NCBI GenBank assembly: GCA_019118985.1
Contig: DWXX01000157.1
Location: 1 to 14,730, forward strand
Origin: Candidatus Faecalibacterium faecipullorum
Lineage (GTDB): Bacteria > Bacillota > Clostridia > Oscillospirales > Ruminococcaceae
Length of the DNA: 14,730 bases
Direction of reading: 5' to 3'
Shown here piece by piece: positions 12,272-14,730 of the stretch. How positions within the stretch are numbered: the first letter of the stretch is position 1; the number at the start of each line of letters is the position of its first letter. A program made the translations under genes and the position numbers. The notes beneath the pieces are model-generated. The model was not told the origin of the DNA and ran no database searches. It saw only the letters and a program-made list of their open reading frames with translations.

Positions 12272-12301
12272 TTATGACAGTTCAGCGCCGTTCGTGCCAA
12301 A
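12272..12301 (+). promoter_or_regulatory. Shared 30-bp regulatory element, copy 2 (Fic cargo gene)
   Basis: The element reads TTATGACAGTTCAG then CGCCGTTCGTGCCAAA. It is identical over 30 bp to copy 3, and identity continues with one mismatch through the -35 (12310 / 14690). The internal 10-bp direct repeats are GACAGTTCAG and CGCCGTTCGT. It lies 4 bp upstream of a TTGACG -35 box and 27 bp upstream of the -10, a position suited to an activator. Confidence 0.78.
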
Positions 12302-12305
12302 CGCA

Positions 12306-12334
12306 TTGACGGCGTGCCGGCCGGCTGGTAAGAT
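12306..12334 (+). promoter_or_regulatory. Promoter of the DUF4157-Fic cargo gene
   Basis: TTGACG (12306-12311), a 17-bp spacer and TAAGAT (12329-12334) preceded by TGG (extended -10). It drives the gene starting at 12388, which has AAGGAGG at 12375-12381 six bases before its ATG. The kinase operon terminator immediately upstream isolates this promoter. Confidence 0.75.
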
Positions 12335-12387
12335 AAAATCAGCGCAATCTGCTTCCCACCCCAGACGATATGACAAGGAGGCATACC

Positions 12388-14577
12388 ATGGGTCAACATA
12401 CATACCAAAAGCGCTTTTCCAGCGCCGACCGCCAGCCGGCCGAAGTTTCGTCCCCCGAGGGGCTGCACTATTCCAACAGCGCCCTCGCCGCCATGACGGG
12501 CGCGGACAGCCCGTCGGGCAACAATCTTTCCGACATCCACGACAGCATCATGCAGCGCTTCTCCGCCCCGGTGCGGGAGAGCGTCCAGGCGCAGATCCCT
12601 ACCGCCTCTGAACCTGTAATTCAGATGAAACGTCGTGGCGAACCGGCCTCCGGGCCCAAAGGTTCAGAATCTTCCATCATTTCTTCTCTGGAATCACAGT
12701 CCGGCGTAGATTTGAGCGGAGTAAAAATCCACAGAAATTCTCCCAAGCCTGCAGAAATCGGTGCCTTGGCTTACGCCCAAGGTGAACAGGTTTACCTTGG
12801 GCCAGGTCAAGAAGCTCACCTGGGCCATGAGCTCACCCATGTTGTACAGCAAAAACAAGGCATGGTGCGTTCCACCGGCACGGTAGACGGCATGCCCGTA
12901 AATACGTCCCCGGCATTGGAACACGCCGCGGACGCTATGCAGGTTTCTTCTGCACCGGCGGTTTCCGCGCCGGGGCCCGGCATCGTGCAGGGCGTATTTA
13001 TAGACCCTACCGGTAAAAGACACGATGACCGAGATGTCAAGGGAATGAAACGGATGCTGAAGGGCTCTCTTGATTCTATGATGCAGGAGATCAATGATTC
13101 TCGCATGTCTCGTTCCGAGAAAAAGCGTACGCTTAAGACTCTTTCCAAAGCGAGAAAAAAAGTAGGCAAACGACTCAAGGCAGCCCAAAAATCCAGCCAA
13201 GAGTTCTCTGCTGCCGACGAGATCAGAGCGGTGATAAACGACGCATTCTCCGGCATCAAAATGGACAGTGCAAAAGACTCCAGTGATATGAAACTTCTGT
13301 TTGCCGACAAATTTGGCGGCAAAAAGGCACTTGAAACCTACGTCCAAGCGCATCCTCTGGAGCGCGATACCAATGTTGGCCTAGAGAGGACAATGTCCAC
13401 CTTCACACTTCCTACAAAAGCAGCGGATGGAATTGAAGATATTGGAGAGTACGACCCCAATGATGCCATGGAAGAGCTGACCGAAGCCCGTATGGGAAAT
13501 TCCACCTCGTTGGCCGCCGAATTGGCTACTACACCAGAAGCACAGGCTAAACGGCAAAAGTCTATGCAGCAATTCAATGATGGCGCCACTGTCGCACGGC
13601 AAGGTGCTGCTGCCATGAAAGAAGATGCAGACAACATCAGTTTTGACAGCCTGATGAATTTATTCTCCAGTATCAATACACAAGTCCGTGGCGGCGAAAA
13701 GGGTGCAGGTCAGCTGCGCGGAAAGAAAGTTGGTGTTGGGCAGCTAGCACCCCCCAGAGCGGCCGGTCTGTCAGAAGATGCATACCGGACATTTGCCATG
13801 ATTGCTAATCAAATGAAACTCATCAAGGCCAACCCGGATAAAAAACTAGCAAAAACTCAGGCCATTCATCTGGCTGCTTTCGCCTATCAGATGACCATTT
13901 CCGAACATATGTTTGCCGACGGCAATGGACGCACCTGCCGTTTGTTCGCCGACTCTATTCTTCAGACCTTTGGGTTGCCTCCTTCTACACCGGTTAAAGA
14001 ACTTTCTCACGTAGGTGGCAATATCGGCGATACCTTCGATTTTAATGCTGGTGCAGATGCCATTATGGCCGGCGTCCGTCAAAGTGACCAAACCTTGAAG
14101 GCAAACCGTCCAGCTCAGCCTGCAACTCCTGCCCCCGCGCCGCAAGCCGCTCCTGCGCCGGCACCTGCGGCACCCAGCCAGCGTCAGTGGGTGTCGGCCA
14201 GACCCGCGCCGGCGGCACCCGGGGCTCAGCTCGTGAACCCCTCGCCGGGGCCGGGGAGCAAAACCACAAAGGACACCATGCTCTACCGGAGCGACCGCAT
14301 CGGGCAGATGGCCGCCGCCCCCCTGGTGGACTTTGACCCCACCACCTCCGACCCTGAACAGCTCGCTTTGTTTGCCCGGCACCTGTACGACCAGATCCAA
14401 AACCCCTCGAAGGAGGACAGCGAAGAAGATATCAGCAAGCGCAAACAGATGTTTGCCGCGGTCCGCGCCCGGCAGATAGAGGACGAGGACCGCGCCCAGC
14501 AGCGTGCCGCGGCGCCGCCGCCGGCACCCGCACCTGCAAAGAAAAAGCACGGCTGGTTCCACCGGAAGAAAAAGTAA
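12388..14577 (+). CDS. eCIS cargo protein: DUF4157 domain + Fic (AMPylation-type) domain
   Basis: A 729-residue predicted cargo toxin. ATG 12388 is chosen for its AAGGAGG; an ATG six codons upstream has none. Residues about 1-75 are a polar tail (MGQHTYQKRFSS...). At about 80-195 is a DUF4157 domain: 'GVDLSGVKIHRNSPKP', 'ALAYAQGEQVYLGPGQ', the zinc-protease-like HELTH at 147-151 in 'LGHELTHVVQQKQG', and 'PALEHAADAM'. A charged, helical middle follows. A Fic domain carries 'HMFADGNGRTCR' at 507-518, matching HxFx(D/E)GNGRxxR completely (H507 catalytic, D511 metal, R515/R518). Such enzymes usually transfer AMP to target hydroxyls. No clear S/TxxxE(G/N) inhibitory helix is visible. A Pro/Ala linker, a conserved-looking C-terminal module and a basic tail (KKKHGWFHRKKK) end the protein. 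DUF4157 marks proteins associated with eCIS. The central part is AT-richer than both ends. Confidence 0.92.
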   Translation: MGQHTYQKRFSSADRQPAEVSSPEGLHYSNSALAAMTGADSPSGNNLSDIHDSIMQRFSAPVRESVQAQIPTASEPVIQMKRRGEPASGPKGSESSIISSLESQSGVDLSGVKIHRNSPKPAEIGALAYAQGEQVYLGPGQEAHLGHELTHVVQQKQGMVRSTGTVDGMPVNTSPALEHAADAMQVSSAPAVSAPGPGIVQGVFIDPTGKRHDDRDVKGMKRMLKGSLDSMMQEINDSRMSRSEKKRTLKTLSKARKKVGKRLKAAQKSSQEFSAADEIRAVINDAFSGIKMDSAKDSSDMKLLFADKFGGKKALETYVQAHPLERDTNVGLERTMSTFTLPTKAADGIEDIGEYDPNDAMEELTEARMGNSTSLAAELATTPEAQAKRQKSMQQFNDGATVARQGAAAMKEDADNISFDSLMNLFSSINTQVRGGEKGAGQLRGKKVGVGQLAPPRAAGLSEDAYRTFAMIANQMKLIKANPDKKLAKTQAIHLAAFAYQMTISEHMFADGNGRTCRLFADSILQTFGLPPSTPVKELSHVGGNIGDTFDFNAGADAIMAGVRQSDQTLKANRPAQPATPAPAPQAAPAPAPAAPSQRQWVSARPAPAAPGAQLVNPSPGPGSKTTKDTMLYRSDRIGQMAAAPLVDFDPTTSDPEQLALFARHLYDQIQNPSKEDSEEDISKRKQMFAAVRARQIEDEDRAQQRAAAPPPAPAPAKKKHGWFHRKKK

Positions 14578-14603
14578 CCATCCGCGCTTTGCAGACCACC
14601 CCC

Positions 14604-14634
14604 GCCCGACCCCTGCCCCGGGGCCGGGCTTTTT
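14604..14634 (+). terminator. Intrinsic terminator after the cargo gene
   Basis: GCCCGACCCC (14604-14613) pairs with GGGGCCGGGC (14620-14629) with a single A-C mismatch and a 6-nt loop, followed by TTTTT (14630-14634), 26 bp after the stop codon. The cargo gene is therefore a single-gene transcription unit. Confidence 0.85.
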
Positions 14635-14651
14635 GGCGCTGTACTTGCATT

Positions 14652-14681
14652 TTATGACAGTTCAGCGCCGTTCGTGCCAAA
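14652..14681 (+). promoter_or_regulatory. Shared 30-bp regulatory element, copy 3 (unseen downstream gene)
   Basis: Identical to copy 2 over all 30 bp and preceded, like copy 1, by TTGCATT. Same orientation and same distance to the promoter boxes as copy 2. Confidence 0.78.
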
Positions 14682-14685
14682 TGCA

Positions 14686-14714
14686 TTGACAGCCCGCCCC
14701 CAAATGGATAAGCT
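14686..14714 (+). promoter_or_regulatory. Promoter reading off the right edge
   Basis: TTGACA (14686-14691), a 17-bp spacer and TAAGCT (14709-14714). The module from the element to the -10 copies that of the Fic cargo gene, so the unseen gene to the right is probably another member of the same regulon. Confidence 0.7.
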
Positions 14715-14730
14715 AAAAGTGCCGAGATCT

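Noticed and set aside
7379..12301. Inverted copies of the 30-bp element as ends of a mobile element around the regulator block
   Set aside because: Each copy is placed at a fixed distance from promoter boxes, a third copy lies in direct orientation, and no transposase, integrase or target duplication is visible.

Overview
The window carries part of an extracellular contractile injection system (eCIS, a phage-tail-like device), a LytTR/AgrC-type regulatory block, and a cargo protein with a Fic AMPylation-type domain. Overall GC is high (about 65-70% outside the cargo gene). Shine-Dalgarno sites are strong (AGGAGG-like), and the regulators are LytTR response regulators and a GHKL (AgrC-like) histidine kinase. 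Together these suggest a GC-rich Bacillota, plausibly a gut Clostridia/Oscillospiraceae relative. That placement is inference, as no rRNA or housekeeping marker is present.

Layout. On the minus strand (7245 down to 1) one apparent operon encodes, in transcription order: a receiver-like protein lacking the phospho-acceptor Asp, two unrecognised accessory proteins that overlap by 89 nt, a YbjN-like small protein, the contractile sheath, the tube protein, a tail-assembly-type protein, an Afp6/DUF6760-like small protein, two further gp19-like tube/adaptor paralogues, and a long disordered protein that runs off the left edge. Upstream of it, also on the minus strand, a two-gene operon (8860-7437) encodes two LytTR regulators, the first with a degenerate receiver. 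Divergent from that, on the plus strand (9155-12200), lie a LytTR response regulator, a STAS anti-sigma-antagonist-like protein and a membrane GHKL kinase with a 7TM-DISM-like layout, closed by an intrinsic terminator. Next comes a monocistronic effector gene (12388-14577; DUF4157 domain, then Fic domain) with its own promoter and terminator. The right edge holds a third copy of the same promoter module, pointing into an unseen gene.

How it fits together. A 30-bp element (copies at 7379-7408 minus, 12272-12301 plus, 14652-14681 plus; at most one mismatch) sits 26-27 bp upstream of a -10 box in front of the injection-system operon, the Fic cargo gene and the next gene. Its internal 10-bp direct repeats resemble LytTR half-sites. 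I infer a regulon in which a LytTR regulator encoded here co-activates the injection machine and its cargo genes. A separate array of three direct repeats with an exact 20-bp period lies between the two divergent regulator promoters, suggesting autoregulation.

Most notable: (i) a compact DUF4157-Fic cargo protein next to an eCIS operon; (ii) the shared operator; (iii) a sheath gene whose Shine-Dalgarno lies 48 nt from its ATG but is brought to 9 nt by an intervening hairpin; (iv) an AT-richer central segment inside the effector gene, consistent with toxin-module swapping.
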